Shown here: one piece after another, positions 25,566 through 36,818 of the stretch
Layout: each line of letters opens with the position of its first letter
Numbering within the stretch: position 1 is the stretch's first letter
Assembly: GCA_015501605.1 (NCBI GenBank)
Contig: JADNRZ010000015.1
Span: 1 to 64,000, forward strand
DNA from: Panaeolus papilionaceus
Lineage: Eukaryota; Basidiomycota; Agaricomycetes; Agaricales
Direction of reading: 5' to 3'
DNA length: 64,000 bases
The notes under the pieces: model-generated
Told to the model about the DNA's origin: nothing
The model's input: the letters and a program-made list of their open reading frames with translations, nothing else
Databases searched by the model: none
Translations under genes and position numbers: made by a program

Positions 25566-26437
25566 TCATATCAACAAGGTTTCGATGTCTACGTGTCTTG
25601 CTTCTTGTGACAGCTCGAGAGCAGTCAAACCGTCGGGGTCCTGTCGAAATGCGTTTTTAACTTGGATGCAGGTGAGCAAAATGGCAGGGACGAGGACACA
25701 CTTTGAGATTCTTCTCGGCGCCCCGTTCTAGTAATGCTTTGACGAAGTCTGCGTGTCCCCTGTCGCATGCTAGGTGCAAAGGTGCATACCCCTACAAGTG
25801 TTTTAAGTTACGACCGTTTGACCGCGAGAATCGATCACACAGACATATTCATCCAATGCATTCAGGTCCGTGTCGGGATGTGTGTTGCAGAGATCCTCTA
25901 GACCCTTTATGTCGTTTCTGAGTGCGAGTCCATGTATTGTTTGTTCCTCATTTTTTGGAGGTGCCACCAGTGTGCTAACAGCGGTCCCGAACCCAGCGTT
26001 ACCTCCCCTTCGGGATTTACTCTCTTCTTCTGATAGCCAAATGTCACCATCTGTTGAAGAACTATTGCGATCTTCCTCTCGAGACTCCAGTTTCATGCCT
26101 TCCGTCCACCCCAAGTCCTTTGCAATTTCTTGATACCTGGATTCTGCCTCTGCTTGGCTCTCGTATTTCTTGGCTACTGCAGCCCATGCGTCCCATTTCG
26201 CACGTCCAGTCATATCAAAAATGGATGGCCGTGAGGTCGTAGGGTTCTTCGCAACTGTTACGAATTTAAAAAGGCCATACAACTGTTTAGTTGATCCATG
26301 TCAGGGTGGATGTATTCAGCTCGATAGATTAAACGCAACACCTCCAGCTTGATTGTATTGGAAACCTTTGACAGGGACGATGCAGAAGAAAGGTATTCAA
26401 CGGCGCTTTGAAAGCTTGCTGATCCAGGAGCAGACAT
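25566..26437 (-). CDS. acyl-CoA-binding protein with ankyrin repeats (ACBD6-like)
   Basis: Binds long-chain acyl-CoA and probably links it to a protein partner through ankyrin repeats. Exons in gene order 26342-26437, 25845-26282, 25702-25791 and 25566-25640 give 232 residues. The ACB domain occupies about residues 1-95: SFQSAVEYLSS, LYGLFKFVTVA, then AKWDAWAAVAKKYESQAEA with the conserved K-W-x-A-W. A Ser/Glu-rich linker follows. Two ankyrin units come last (GYAPLHLACDRGHADFVKALL and DPDGLTALELSQEARHVDI). Same order as animal ACBD6. The start at 26437 puts the ACB domain at its usual distance from the N-terminus. Identity of domains is sure; physiological role is by analogy. Confidence 0.88.
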
Positions 26438-26695
26438 ATGGTGTTGAAGAAGGGATAAAAAGAGGTGCAGGAAGATATCAATCTCACAATGACTTCGATG
26501 GAGTGGATTGCCAAATGTTCCCACGAATAGGCAATAAGAGGTTTTATCAGTGAAAATAACAGGGATATATCCAATCTAACATCCAATGCAACTTGCGGGT
26601 ATTACTTGCGAAGGAGATAAGTACGCGGCAAAATGTAAGAAGTAAGTAATGTATCAAATAAAGAGTGCACCATTTATTGCTCAAAACCTTCTACA

Positions 26696-28289
26696 TTACA
26701 CCAAACCAGCAGCTTTCATCGCCTGAAAAGCATCATCAGCATAAGGCTTAACATGAGAATAAGAAGAGAGGCAAACCTTCAACATCTCGATGCCAATCTT
26801 GGCGGGGCTGTCGGTGACAACCACACCTGCTCGTTCAAGGGCCTTGACCTTGTCTGAGGCAGCACCTAAAAGAACAAGAGTGAGTTCTTATCACTTAAGC
26901 GGTATGAACAGGTCTAGTACCCTTTCCACCAGAGATGATGGCACCTGCGTGGCCCATACGACGACCGGGTGGTGCAGTGCGTCCTGCAATGAAGCCAACA
27001 ACGGGTTTGGGGTTCGCCCGTGTCTTATTGTACCGCTCGAGGTATTCGGCGGCCTCCTCCTCCATCGAGCCACCAATTTCGCCAATGATCACGATACCTG
27101 TGTGTTGAAACATACTTTGTTAAAAACTTTACCTCGATTCACTGAGTACGTCACGAACCCTCGGTGTTAGGATCTTCTAGGAAGACTTTGATGACGTCGA
27201 CATGTTGAGTTCCGGGGAATGGGTCACCACCGATGCCGATGCAAAGGGATTGACCGAGTCCAACACCAGTGGTTTGTGCAACGGCCTCATATGTCAATGT
27301 ACCGGAACGGGAGACGATACCTGAACATTGCTCAATCCATGTGATATATAATATAGGAGAAATAAAACACACCAATCTTTCCAGGTTTATGAATATGGCC
27401 TGGTTGGATGCCCATTTTGCAGCCCAATGGGTTGATTACTGTTGAAAGAAATATTTTAGAAAACCGAGGGCACAGGGTCCGAGAAAATGGCGCGTAATTC
27501 ATCCATCTGCAATCCCATCAGGGACGTCAAACACGCGGGGCCTGCATGTTTGGAAGCATAGATATCAAGGGAACAGACGTACCTCCCGGGCAATTTGGAC
27601 CAACGAGCCTGGAACGTGATTGGCTTTTGAGTGCGTTCATAACCTATCATCGAGAAGGGTTAGGTAAATTGAGTATCGAAGCCATGAGCTCGTTGCGCAC
27701 CTTAATCTCATCTGCCTGAGGAATACCCTCCGTCACGCAGACAATCAAGCCAATCTCGTTCTCAATGGCTTCAATGATGGCGTCAGCTGCTGTGGGTGGT
27801 GGCACATAGAGAATAGTAGCGTCGGGCTTTGTAGCTGCAACGGCCTATACAATCAATAGAACCGCTTGCGTGTAAGCAGTCGGCAGACGATGGCAGATAG
27901 TTATCACGAACCTCTCTAACACTGCCGAAGACAGGAAGACCGAGATGTGTCTGACCAGCCTTCTTGGGTGACACTCCTCCAACCATGTTTGTGCCATATG
28001 CAAGAGCCTCAGTAACATGGAAAGTTCCCTGATAAATTTCTCAGTCCGGATTCTTTGGTGCATATTCACGAAAAAGCTTTACCGTCTTTCCTGTCAAGCC
28101 CTGGCATAGGACTTTGGTATCTTTGTGAATAAGGAGGTTTTTGACGGTGTCGGCGTAACTTTTACGAGACGCGGATGAGGAGAACGTCCGGCGTCCCACT
28201 TATCCCGCAAAGGCGTCAGATAAAGCACATGAATAGGATACAACTGACTGACCATTAGACCTTACTGACTGGCCAGCACAACGGAGCAT
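26696..28289 (-). CDS. LSC1: succinyl-CoA ligase alpha subunit, mitochondrial
   Basis: TCA-cycle enzyme: succinyl-CoA + NDP + phosphate to succinate + NTP + CoA, as heterodimer with the beta subunit in the matrix. Ten exons in gene order: 28253-28289, 28083-28198, 27912-28028, 27701-27844, 27583-27643, 27373-27438, 27159-27320, 26921-27097, 26777-26865, 26696-26722; 331 residues. Presequence [21 protein letters not shown] is Arg/Ser-rich without acids. CoA-domain hallmarks include [12 protein letters not shown] and GGVSPKKAG. The phosphohistidine is in GHAGAIISG, near residue 284. The start at 28289 has A at -3; an in-frame ATG nine bases upstream has a poorer context. The first donor (28252) was picked to restore the frame into the presequence. 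Identity certain. Confidence 0.94.
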
Positions 28290-28623
28290 TGTAGACATAT
28301 GAAAATTCTAGGTATTTGTGACAGCAAATCACCGAAAACACAACGTCAGGCATGATAGCACGATATTTGCAATTGTTTGCTTTAAATTCTTTTCTTGGTT
28401 GAGTTGGACCATTGGAGGAGATAACCGACTTTTGCCTTTTGCTCTCTTCTATCCAAAAAAAAGGACTCAATGTCAATCAAATCATCCAATAAGTGCATTT
28501 ACTAATTCTTAGAATAATCAACATTTTGAATCAATTATATCTGCATGAATAGTATATCACAAATACAGGGGGTGTCCGTACAAAATTAGCTGCTGTTCCG
28601 ATTCATTCAAACCCTTCGTAACT
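28290..28623. other. spacer between MTR10 3' end and LSC1 start
   Basis: 334 bases, AT-rich, serving as LSC1 promoter (minus strand) and MTR10 3' flank. No gene or named element recognised. Confidence 0.4.
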
Positions 28624-31600
28624 CTAAATCCCTTGCCTTCTTCGGTCTCTAGTTTTTCGAGAGGCTCTGTCGAAATTGAGGACTGCGTATTTGACTTTGT
28701 CGAACTGGCGACTGTGAATAGCACTGATTTCGGGAGACTCGGTAAGCGACATGAAAGAGAGTGACTACTCGGTACATACACATTCATTTCTTGCAAGAAC
28801 TGGGTGCGCGATTGTGCGGGAGGGACACTAGGCGGCAAAGCTTCGAGCGCCTGAGGCAACCAAGTTAGTAATTGATTCGGCCACACTTGTGCCAGCCCGC
28901 GGAAGATGGAAACAATGGTGGAGGACGAGTCTTCTGGGAAGTCACCAACAACTCCCTTGAGTACCAAAGTTGCCAATTGTCCACCGTATTGGTTGACTGA
29001 CGCCTGGATGGCCTTCGCATATAGCGGGAACTTGGGGGGTGGAGAGCTCGACTGTCGGGGATCCAAACAGTCATGGGTTACAACGCCGCGGAAGAAGTCT
29101 AGTGTTGCGAATACGATATCACTATGAACGACATCGAGGCCGGACAAAGCGGTCTGGAAAGCGATCGGGAATGAAGCCGAAATGAAAAATACATCAGGAG
29201 CTACATTCATTAGCTGGAGTAGCATTTGAAGGTAATCCTCAAGCACTGCAAATTTTGACGTTAGGTAAAGTCATCCAGGCTTCAAAACTTGCTCGTACCA
29301 TCAGGTATCTCGCCAGGGGTATTGGTTTGCAGGAGCTCCCCAACTTTATCGGTGCTTCTCTCAAACAACTCCTGGACGGCCGCACGGAAAGCTGGTTCTT
29401 TTTCATGTCCAAAGCGACCAATAAATTTGCCTGCAATCCACAAGAAGCTTGGGAACCCGGTTGCTTGGAAGGCAAGGGACATGCGTGCGATGACAGAGGT
29501 TGCGAGAGGGAAAATCGACTTTCCGAAGAGATCAATACCGCGTCGCAGGACACGAGTTGCTCGCTCCGCAAGATCGTAGTTCAGGCCGTATGTCGTTAAG
29601 AACTGGTCAAATACGCCCCATGCCTCGGTAGCAGTTGTTTGACACGCAGGTGGTAAATCTTCTCCGTATCCCTGAATAACATGAAGCATCGTCTCCAAAT
29701 TCTCTAATCCATCTGGAATTTAAGTCAGCTCCAAGTTTATCTCCAAAATACGACGGCACCTACTTCCAACTTCATCTACCTCGGCCTTTGTAGGAGTGGT
29801 AGTTTTGTTAGAGAAAGCGTGGACTTGGGCAAGAATGTCGACAGAGAATGTTCTGAGGGACTCTGCTGCATGAGCCATGGGCATTGCGGAAATGACATAT
29901 GCGATGGCTTCGTAGACTTGGCGTCTGTCTTCTTGTTGTAACTTGGGTCCAACAGTCGTGAGGAATGTGTGCAACGTCGGTAAGAACTCGGTAAGATGCT
30001 ATCCAGACCATGAGAATAACACAAAAAAGGGGCTACACGAGCGCTTACTTGTCTGCAATCCTGGCACAAATACTTCAACGCCTGGCCAGCTGCAGCGTTG
30101 ACCTCCTGATCCGCATCTTCGAAACCTGCGGCGATATATTGAAGCTGAAATTGGATGTATTGCGGGTGGTCGTTGATCCATTCGGTATAGCGGGCGAGGA
30201 TTAAGAGTGCAGCGTACTTGACACGCGGATGGTTGGGAAGCAAGGGGATCAGATCCATAATTTTCGGAACCGCGTTCTCGTCCTTGAGGTCAATCTCTGC
30301 CCCCATGGAGCGCATTGCAAAGAGGGGAGCTTCGATTTCCTGCCACGACACATCGGCGCCTCGAGCAAGCGCAGCGGTAATCAGCTGATAGGCTGTTAAT
30401 AGGCAAGTCTCTGTTCGAAGAACGAAGCAGCAATCTTTCAAAGTATCACCCATAACATGTCTGAAAGACCGGAAGTTCTCTGCTTCCTGGCCAGTCAATG
30501 GGTTCATGTCAGGTGGGAAGACGAGATGTCGGATGATAACACCCATAAGTGACTTGAAGGCTTCGATGAACAATGGTGGTATTGAAGTTTTTTTGCCAAT
30601 GACCTGTGCGAGGCGCATCCAGAATGGGAAAGTGATTGGAACAATGTCGAGGTCGGGGTATGCTGCGCAATCGCCAATTGCTTCGACAAGGGGGAAAAAG
30701 GTTTCCGTGTGTTGCAAGAGGAGCATTCGATATGTCTCCCCTGCTTCCGAAAATATACGAGCAAGGCCTTTGATTTTTTCTGGGTCATCCCGATCTTTAG
30801 CGAGCATTGGACGCAACGCGATGATGCGAGGTACGAGAAGTTCGATAACAGACATGTTTTCGTCGATTTCTTGGGTTTCGTGAATCATTTGGCAGATCAC
30901 GTCCACTGCAGGGTCAAACAACTCTTCCGAATTCAAAGCCTCAAAGGCGTAGGCCAGGAGGGGTGTTTCAGCGAGTTCACTCACAGGGATCTCCCCAGCG
31001 ACCAGCCATGCATGTAAGCAAAGGAAGATTTGTGTCTGCACCTGAGACGTCACCCCTAAGCAGTTGTCAATGTTTAGCGCTGGAGTAAGTTGAATAGGCG
31101 ACGATAGGAACGGCATACCTGCGGCAGTTAAATACAAAATGAGGAGCTCCAAAACTTTTTGCGCATTAGCGGTTAGTAGCTGGGGTGCCCTCTCCCTATA
31201 GTCATTGTCCTAGGGTGGGTAGGTTTGTCGAAACTTGAGTCTGAGCAAAGAACAAGTTGCAGGACGTACTGATATAGGTATCCTTGTGTTTCCGTTGACT
31301 TCATCTGGAAGCTGGGTAAGAAACTCTAACAAGGCAGGAACTGTGCTTGGATTCCCCCCAAAAGACTCGATTAGCGTTTGTACGGGATTCTCCCAAGAAG
31401 GAACCTGTAGCGCGTATCCTGCAATGGCGAGTGACAGCTGAACGATAACAGTTCTGGGACCGGAATGATATTTCGACAAAGCTGTGATCAGAGTATCGCG
31501 AAGAGGAACAAGATTTTGAGCGTCCACTTGGTTGAGGTCGTAAGTCACCTAGTAGATCGGATGATCAAACACAACAGCTTTGATCGTAGAAGGTAAGATG

Positions 31601-31881
31601 CCACTGACCTTTGTGCGAAACGTTTGGGCTGCGAAAAGTTTGGCTGCTGGAGGAGCCTCCGGAGAGAGGAGGAGTATGTTGCAGGCGGACCATGATTCAG
31701 GCTAGGACAAGGAGCGTTGGACACGGTCAGAGGTGTTGGTCGGGATACTGTCCACATGCGAAAGACAATTTACAGAATGCTGAAAATCCTGAAGCCAGGA
31801 GTTTGCTCTTTCTAACGATGCCTTGTCTGGTGCGCGATTGAAGACTTCAAGAGCAGATAAGACAGCTTGAATTTCTGCCAT
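28624..31881 (-). CDS. MTR10: nuclear import receptor MTR10 / transportin-3
   Basis: Importin-beta-family HEAT-repeat receptor. In yeast it imports the mRNA-binding protein Npl3 and affects tRNA traffic; the animal homologue carries SR proteins. Nine exons in gene order: 31774-31881, 31609-31701, 31270-31548, 31119-31209, 30049-31055, 29764-29998, 29299-29712, 28780-29245, 28624-28723; 930 residues, typical. The start MAEIQAVLSALEVFNRAPDK and the following helix ANSWLQDFQHS match the family's conserved N-terminus (importin-beta N-terminal repeat). The C-terminus has VKYAVLNFDRASRKTRDRRR, the basic ending of this subfamily, recovered only by taking the GTATGT donor at 28779. Identity confident. 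Confidence 0.92.
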
Positions 31882-32363
31882 AATAAATGTTAAGAGTAAA
31901 GATGTTCGATGGAGGTTGAAGGTACAGAGATCGTTTTCATAAGACCAACTCAATAATCTCCATAACAAGCGTTTGTAGTTGTTGACAACATCATCTAACC
32001 GATCACTTGCCATAAAAAAATTATTGAAAAATCGATAATAATCGCAGAACCAGTGGTATATTATCAAAAAAAAAAACAAGGATCCGCTAACAGACTAATA
32101 GTTCAATAAAGAACTAGATACTGTGATCAGAAAGGCGAGTACTAAAAGTGATAGAGCAGTAGGGGGATATCCGTAGAAAAGGAGCGTGAGGAATTTGCAA
32201 GAACCAAGATAACGAGTGGGTAAACAGAGAGTAATTTAAGGAGGTCGTGTACATAGAAAATCGAATAGGAGAGGGGTTAAGGTTGATGGGAGATTGTCAA
32301 TGTAAGAGTACCATAAAGAAGTAATACCAGATTCTACGGTGACAGGAAGAAAAAGACTTATGT
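31882..32363. other. spacer between septin 3' end and MTR10 start
   Basis: 482 bases, A/T-rich, with an A-run at 32069-32079 and purine-rich septin 3' flank. It holds the MTR10 promoter on the minus strand. No gene seen. Confidence 0.4.
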
Positions 32364-34158
32364 TCAACGACCACCCAGGAAACCAGTCTTCTTCTTCGTA
32401 GTCTAGGCAAATATTTATAAGTGCTATTGATCTTATGAAGTAACAAGGTAGAACTTACAGAGCCCTTCTCAGGTGTCAATGGGCGACCACTCTCAAGTCT
32501 TCTCTTCTTCTCCTCAAGTTCACCACGTTGCCTGTCAAGAGCATCCTTCATCTCTTTGTGACGAGCGTATAGCTCTTCTTCGGATTGCTTGAGTTTGGCC
32601 TCTTTCTCCTGGACCTTCTGCTGGAAGACCATCTTCATCTCGGCCTCCATTTTCGCGAGCTTAGCCTCGTGCAAGACACGCTCTTCTTGGAGTCGAGCGG
32701 CAGGGCTGAACGAGAGAAATTAGTCAATAAAATCAAGAGCGATGAAAATAAATATGGTCACGCACTTGATCTCCTTGAACACAGACGAGTCCTGTGCGAC
32801 ACCCATGCTGAGGAGCTTCTCTGTTCGCCAGTTCTCGTAGAGAACGTCGTTGGTGTACTCTCTGAGCTCCTCCATGTATGTGCGCACCAGCATTTGACGA
32901 AGCTTGACAAAGTCGCAGTGCGACTCATTGTCAACCTCCACAATACCCCAAGGGTATTCACGTCCCCGGACCTGACGACCATCAGGAGTGTTGACGAAAT
33001 GATCAGAGCCAACAACAGCAAAAGGAATCTTGCTGGCAATTTCCTCTGCCTCTGCAATGGTCTCCTCATCCTCATTTTCATAAGTGGGTGCCTGGAAAAT
33101 GTGGATGTTGTGATGGGCGATATCGGTCAAAATCTGTTTCCAGTTTATTAGTTGAATTGATATTGAATTGATAAACTAGTTGGAAGAATGCACGGACCCT
33201 CTCCTTAAACTCGGCGACCTCTTCATCAGTCAACGTGTCTGCCTTGGCGATGATTGGAATAAGGTTGACTTTTGTGTGAAGGCGACGCATAAACTCAATG
33301 TCCAACTGCTTGAGGCTAAGAATGATGTTAGAATATGTACAGGTTGAATGTATGGTCGAATGAAAGCTTACGAATGACCCGTTGGCTGGATGAAGTAGAG
33401 ACAGGCATGAACACGGTTGTCAACAATCTTTGTCCTATTAACGCGATTCTCCTGTTCAAGGTATGAGTCGAAGCGAGATTCAATATTCTCGACAATAGGC
33501 TTCCAACTGAAAATGAAATGAGATTCGCAACGCGACGCGTGTACAGTTAAGTAAGGTGTACCTGTCATTGTTGTTGACAAAATCACCGAAACCAGGAGTG
33601 TCAACAACAGTCAGATGGAGCCTGACGCCGTTTTCCTCAATGTCTACACGTAAAGGAAGTTAGAAGTGCGTGGGTGTTGTGAGGATAAACTGGGTAGTTA
33701 CCAGCACCAATACTCTCAATAGCCACAGTTTTAGCCCTCTCTTCTGCAGGAGGAAGGGGCTCTTTAGGCGGGTAGAGAGTAGTATTGAAGAGGGTGTTGA
33801 TAAGAGTGGACTTGCCCAAGCCAGATTCACCTATAAAGTTACGAGTTGAAAAAAGTGTGAGATACACGTCGGCAAAAAGCTCAAAAGAACGACAGGGGGA
33901 GAATTGTGAATTATTCAAGGAGAGAAAAAAAAACTAACCAACGACCATAGCGGTGAACTGGAAACCTTTCCTTACGCTCTTTCTGTGAACCTGGTTAGGT
34001 AGATTCGCAAAACCGACGTAGCCCATGAGCTTTTTGCGAATGACATTGGAAAGAGCAGCGTTGTTGTGCTGAGGGTTAACTAAAGAAGGACTTGAACCAT
34101 TGAGAGGGCCGTTTGACATGGCGTCGCCGTTGCGTGAAGAGGTATATGACTCGGCCAT
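32364..34158 (-). CDS. CDC3: septin, CDC3/AspB type
   Basis: GTP-binding filament protein at septa, bud necks and hyphal tips. Eight exons in gene order: 33939-34158, 33702-33830, 33562-33643, 33372-33506, 33198-33315, 32766-33133, 32459-32705, 32364-32402; 445 residues. A disordered Ser/Asn-rich N-terminus leads to the polybasic [11 protein letters not shown]. The GTPase domain shows G1 GESGLGKST (residue 74 on), G3 DTPGFGD and G4 AKAD (near 212-215), then the septin unique element ([19 protein letters not shown]). A charged coiled coil follows from about 355 to 435 ([17 protein letters not shown]). Of the fungal septin classes it looks most like Cdc3/AspB, judged from memory of conserved blocks; the septin identity itself is certain. 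Confidence 0.94.
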
Positions 34159-34300
34159 GTAGTCGTTTAGAGGAGAGAGAGAGGGGGATTTTAGTTTTGA
34201 AGAAGAAAAGACCTTTTGGATAAACTAAACAGCTAATTCAAAAACACTGTCAACACACACTAAAGGTCGGGTCATGTTGTCTTTGTTTGGTCATGGTGGC

Positions 34301-34344
34301 AATTAATTAATTAATTATTATTATTATTATTATTATTATTTATT
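34301..34344. repeat. AATT/ATT microsatellite
   Basis: Four AATT units followed by about ten ATT units between the septin promoter and the 3' end of the minus-strand ORF at 34340-34993; the repeat reaches that ORF's stop codon. Slippage here could alter the C-terminal end or the 3' UTR of that ORF. Confidence 0.85.
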
Positions 34345-34993
34345 CATAATTTATAAACATTTGAAACATAACATCAGTAGCCATTTCAATAAACTCAAAA
34401 TCATACTCCATACTATTATTCGAGTTTAACATACAATAATCTTCAATCTCCTCTTCTCTTTTAACAATATCTTTAGAATCAAGAAATGAATCCAAGTTTG
34501 ACCTTCCCTCTTCTATTGAATGTAGTTGCAAAAACTCCCTTGCAGAAATTCTCTTCTCAAAGTAAGCTGGGCAAATCGAATGAATCAACATGCCTTTCCC
34601 CATCAAACCTAGTTTGGCACCAGGGCTGTAGCTTTTTCGTCTTCCTCCGCTTCTTCCAGAGCAATTAAAGCCACTCGGCGACTCCGTAGAGAAAGGGGCC
34701 CGCCACTTGCGTTGAGGAAACACGTTGTAGATAGTCCGTCCACGGGAATTAAACGCATCACCCCTCCGTACTTCAGTGCCATATTGACCGGTCTTTTCAA
34801 TGGCTCCGTATTTGGCTTCACTAGGCGCTCGAAATTTTGTTGGTGACTGTGGTCCAACAGGAGGAGTGTATAATGATTCGGTCTTGGTATGTTCAAGTCC
34901 CAGAGCGCGCAATCTTGCCCATCGTCTGTTTGGAAACGGGCGCAGTCGACTGGAAAGAATTTTTGGCATGTTATAAACGAGTGGGTTGTTCAA
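34340..34993 (-). CDS. hypothetical protein, intronless, arginine-rich N-terminus
   Basis: Unrecognised. A single open frame of 217 codons, the longest unexplained one in the window, in a genome where nearly every gene is spliced. The first ATG is at 34993. A second in-frame ATG at 34969 would give MPKILSSRLRPFPNRRWARL, basic and free of acidic residues, resembling a mitochondrial presequence. The middle is Pro/Gly/Ser-rich; the C-terminal third is acidic (KREEEIEDYC) and ends in hydrophobic residues. Stop lies inside the edge of an ATT microsatellite. It sits between the septin and the mitochondrial mS35 gene on the same strand. It may be a lineage-specific mitochondrial protein or a fortuitous ORF. 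The 440 bases between it and mS35 hold no supported gene. Confidence 0.4.
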   Translation of the reverse strand: MNNPLVYNMPKILSSRLRPFPNRRWARLRALGLEHTKTESLYTPPVGPQSPTKFRAPSEAKYGAIEKTGQYGTEVRRGDAFNSRGRTIYNVFPQRKWRAPFSTESPSGFNCSGRSGGRRKSYSPGAKLGLMGKGMLIHSICPAYFEKRISAREFLQLHSIEEGRSNLDSFLDSKDIVKREEEIEDYCMLNSNNSMEYDFEFIEMATDVMFQMFINYE

Positions 34994-35432
34994 TGGAAGG
35001 AGCGTAAGTATGAGAGCCCTGTAGGCGCTGCACGGAATGATGGAAGGGACGTTGCACCGTCAATGTGGTGTGTCTGTTGCATAAAATGCCTCAAATCACC
35101 AATCGCCCTATATATCACTCCTAGATGACAATGAAGCCCATACATACACCTGAAACAAAGGACACCAATCTTCCGACCGAGGTACCTTGATTGACAAAGG
35201 ATTAATAGTAAGAATGGCAAATATCCATTGATAATCAAACCCGAAAGATTGAACGAATGAACACTGGTCAAATACGACAAAGGAATTGGATGGTCGTTTC
35301 CGGAAAACAGGAAACATTCATGATGTTTGTTGGCAGAAAATTCGATGGGTGCACGAATATATAACGCTATGGAGCACATTATCAGTAAGTATAGGTGGAA
35401 TAGTAAATAATGATTGTCTAGAAGCTGAAAGG

Positions 35433-36379
35433 TTATGCCTTCTGAGGGGGGGGTTGTGGAAGCCATTCCTTGGGGAAGTCGCGAATAGAAGGTCGATGGA
35501 AAAGCTGGCCTTGCAAATGATCCCCCTTCTTTGCCTTCCTAGTCTTAGCCAAAACATGGCGTAAATCAACCGGGATATCTCTAAATTCCTGTGGTTCCTT
35601 CTGTGCGAGACCAGCAACCCGAGTAAGCAAATACTCGAAGAAGAAAAGAAGACGCGCAAAACTTACATTGGCTTCCGCTATAAGCTTGTCAAGCGTATCA
35701 CTGGCCCACTTGAGGTTCATAGCGGGCGTTGGGAAGTCTTCGCATGAAATTTTGATGTAGCCATTGCCCCAGTCGTCTAGACCACTGACTCCAGCATCAG
35801 CTGGGGGGTTGGGTGTCCACCTCGGACCCGTAAGTAGTTTGAATTTGTGGATAGCGTCGTCGCCTTTCAACGGAAGCTGGTCCAAAGCAGCAACTATCAC
35901 GCGTTTGAACATGGCAGGGTGGGATTCGCCTTGGTAATGCATTGACCGTACAATCAATGGTTCTTTGGTTGTTGGGGGAGTAAAAGGTTTTCGGTACGCT
36001 TTGAGAATACAAGTAAGGACTGAGGGAACACGCGCGGCCAGTTTATATTCTTACCTACGAGTTTGGGCATCTCATGTTCAATAAGTCGCATATAGTGAAG
36101 GAGCTGCCGTTGCTCCTGGAGGATAAGGTGGCCACTGCTGGGTGAATCCTCGATGCCTGAATCTGGCTCCTCCAAGTTATCCCATAACTCCTCCATGTCG
36201 TCTTCAATGACTGGCTTGGTACGACGTCCATAACCGCCTTCATTTTGGGTTTGGGTCGGGCTTTGTCGGGCAGCCGCGGAGAGCGTTGTTGAGAATGGGC
36301 GGCTCGAAGAAACCTTTAGCGCGTGCGCATTGCGCAGTGTCCTTGATAACAAAGAGTTACGAGTGAAAAAGAGAGCCAT
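35433..36379 (-). CDS. RSM24: mitochondrial small-subunit ribosomal protein mS35 (Rsm24-like)
   Basis: Component of the mitochondrial ribosome small subunit. Exons in gene order 36055-36379, 35667-35998 and 35433-35600 give 274 residues. Presequence MALFFTRNSLLSRTLRNAHAL is rich in Arg/Ser/Leu. The MRP-S28/S35 domain (Pfam family as I recall it, PF10213) follows: SMHYQGESHPAMFKRVIVA, then HKFKLLTGPRW, then GYIKISCEDFPTPAMN and SDTLDKLIAEAN, ending in RDIPVDLRHV. The start at 36379 begins the presequence; an upstream in-frame ATG at 36409 would add ten less typical residues. A run of eight C on the coding strand codes the Pro-Pro-Pro near the C-terminus. Function is by family. Confidence 0.88.
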
Positions 36380-36818
36380 GAGTCCAGAAACGCGACAATT
36401 CGGCGTCACTGGTTGGAATTAATGAATTCAAATTTGATGGCACAGAATATTTTGGTGGCTAACCTGTCCGTCCAAAAGCGGTAGAATTAACCCGTTATGG
36501 ATGTATCACAATCAAGGACAAATAAACGGTCACATTGGCTACAACATAGGCACTGTGACTTAGCAGCAATTAGCAGGGTTCATAACAGGTGCAATTTATT
36601 CATTCGTCCATTCGTTCTGACGGATATAAAATGCAAAATAGTATAAATTAGGAGTCCTGGTGTGTACATAAGTGTCTAAATGTTCAGTGATGGATTTCAA
36701 ATCCGTATTAGAAGTGTGAAGTATCCGTGACTACATAGCAATGCAAATGAGGTGGTTGAGAATCGAAAGCAATTTTGAAAGGTGGGATGCAGCGTAATAT
36801 GAACGGTGGATATGGTAT
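36380..36818. other. spacer between rhomboid 3' end and mS35 start
   Basis: 439 bases carrying the mS35 promoter (minus strand) and the rhomboid 3' flank. No gene or known motif seen. Confidence 0.4.

Noticed and set aside
34990..35466. 158-codon minus ORF between the orphan ORF and mS35
   Set aside because: It starts inside mS35 coding sequence in another frame and would lie in the mS35 3' UTR; the hydrophobic composition looks fortuitous.
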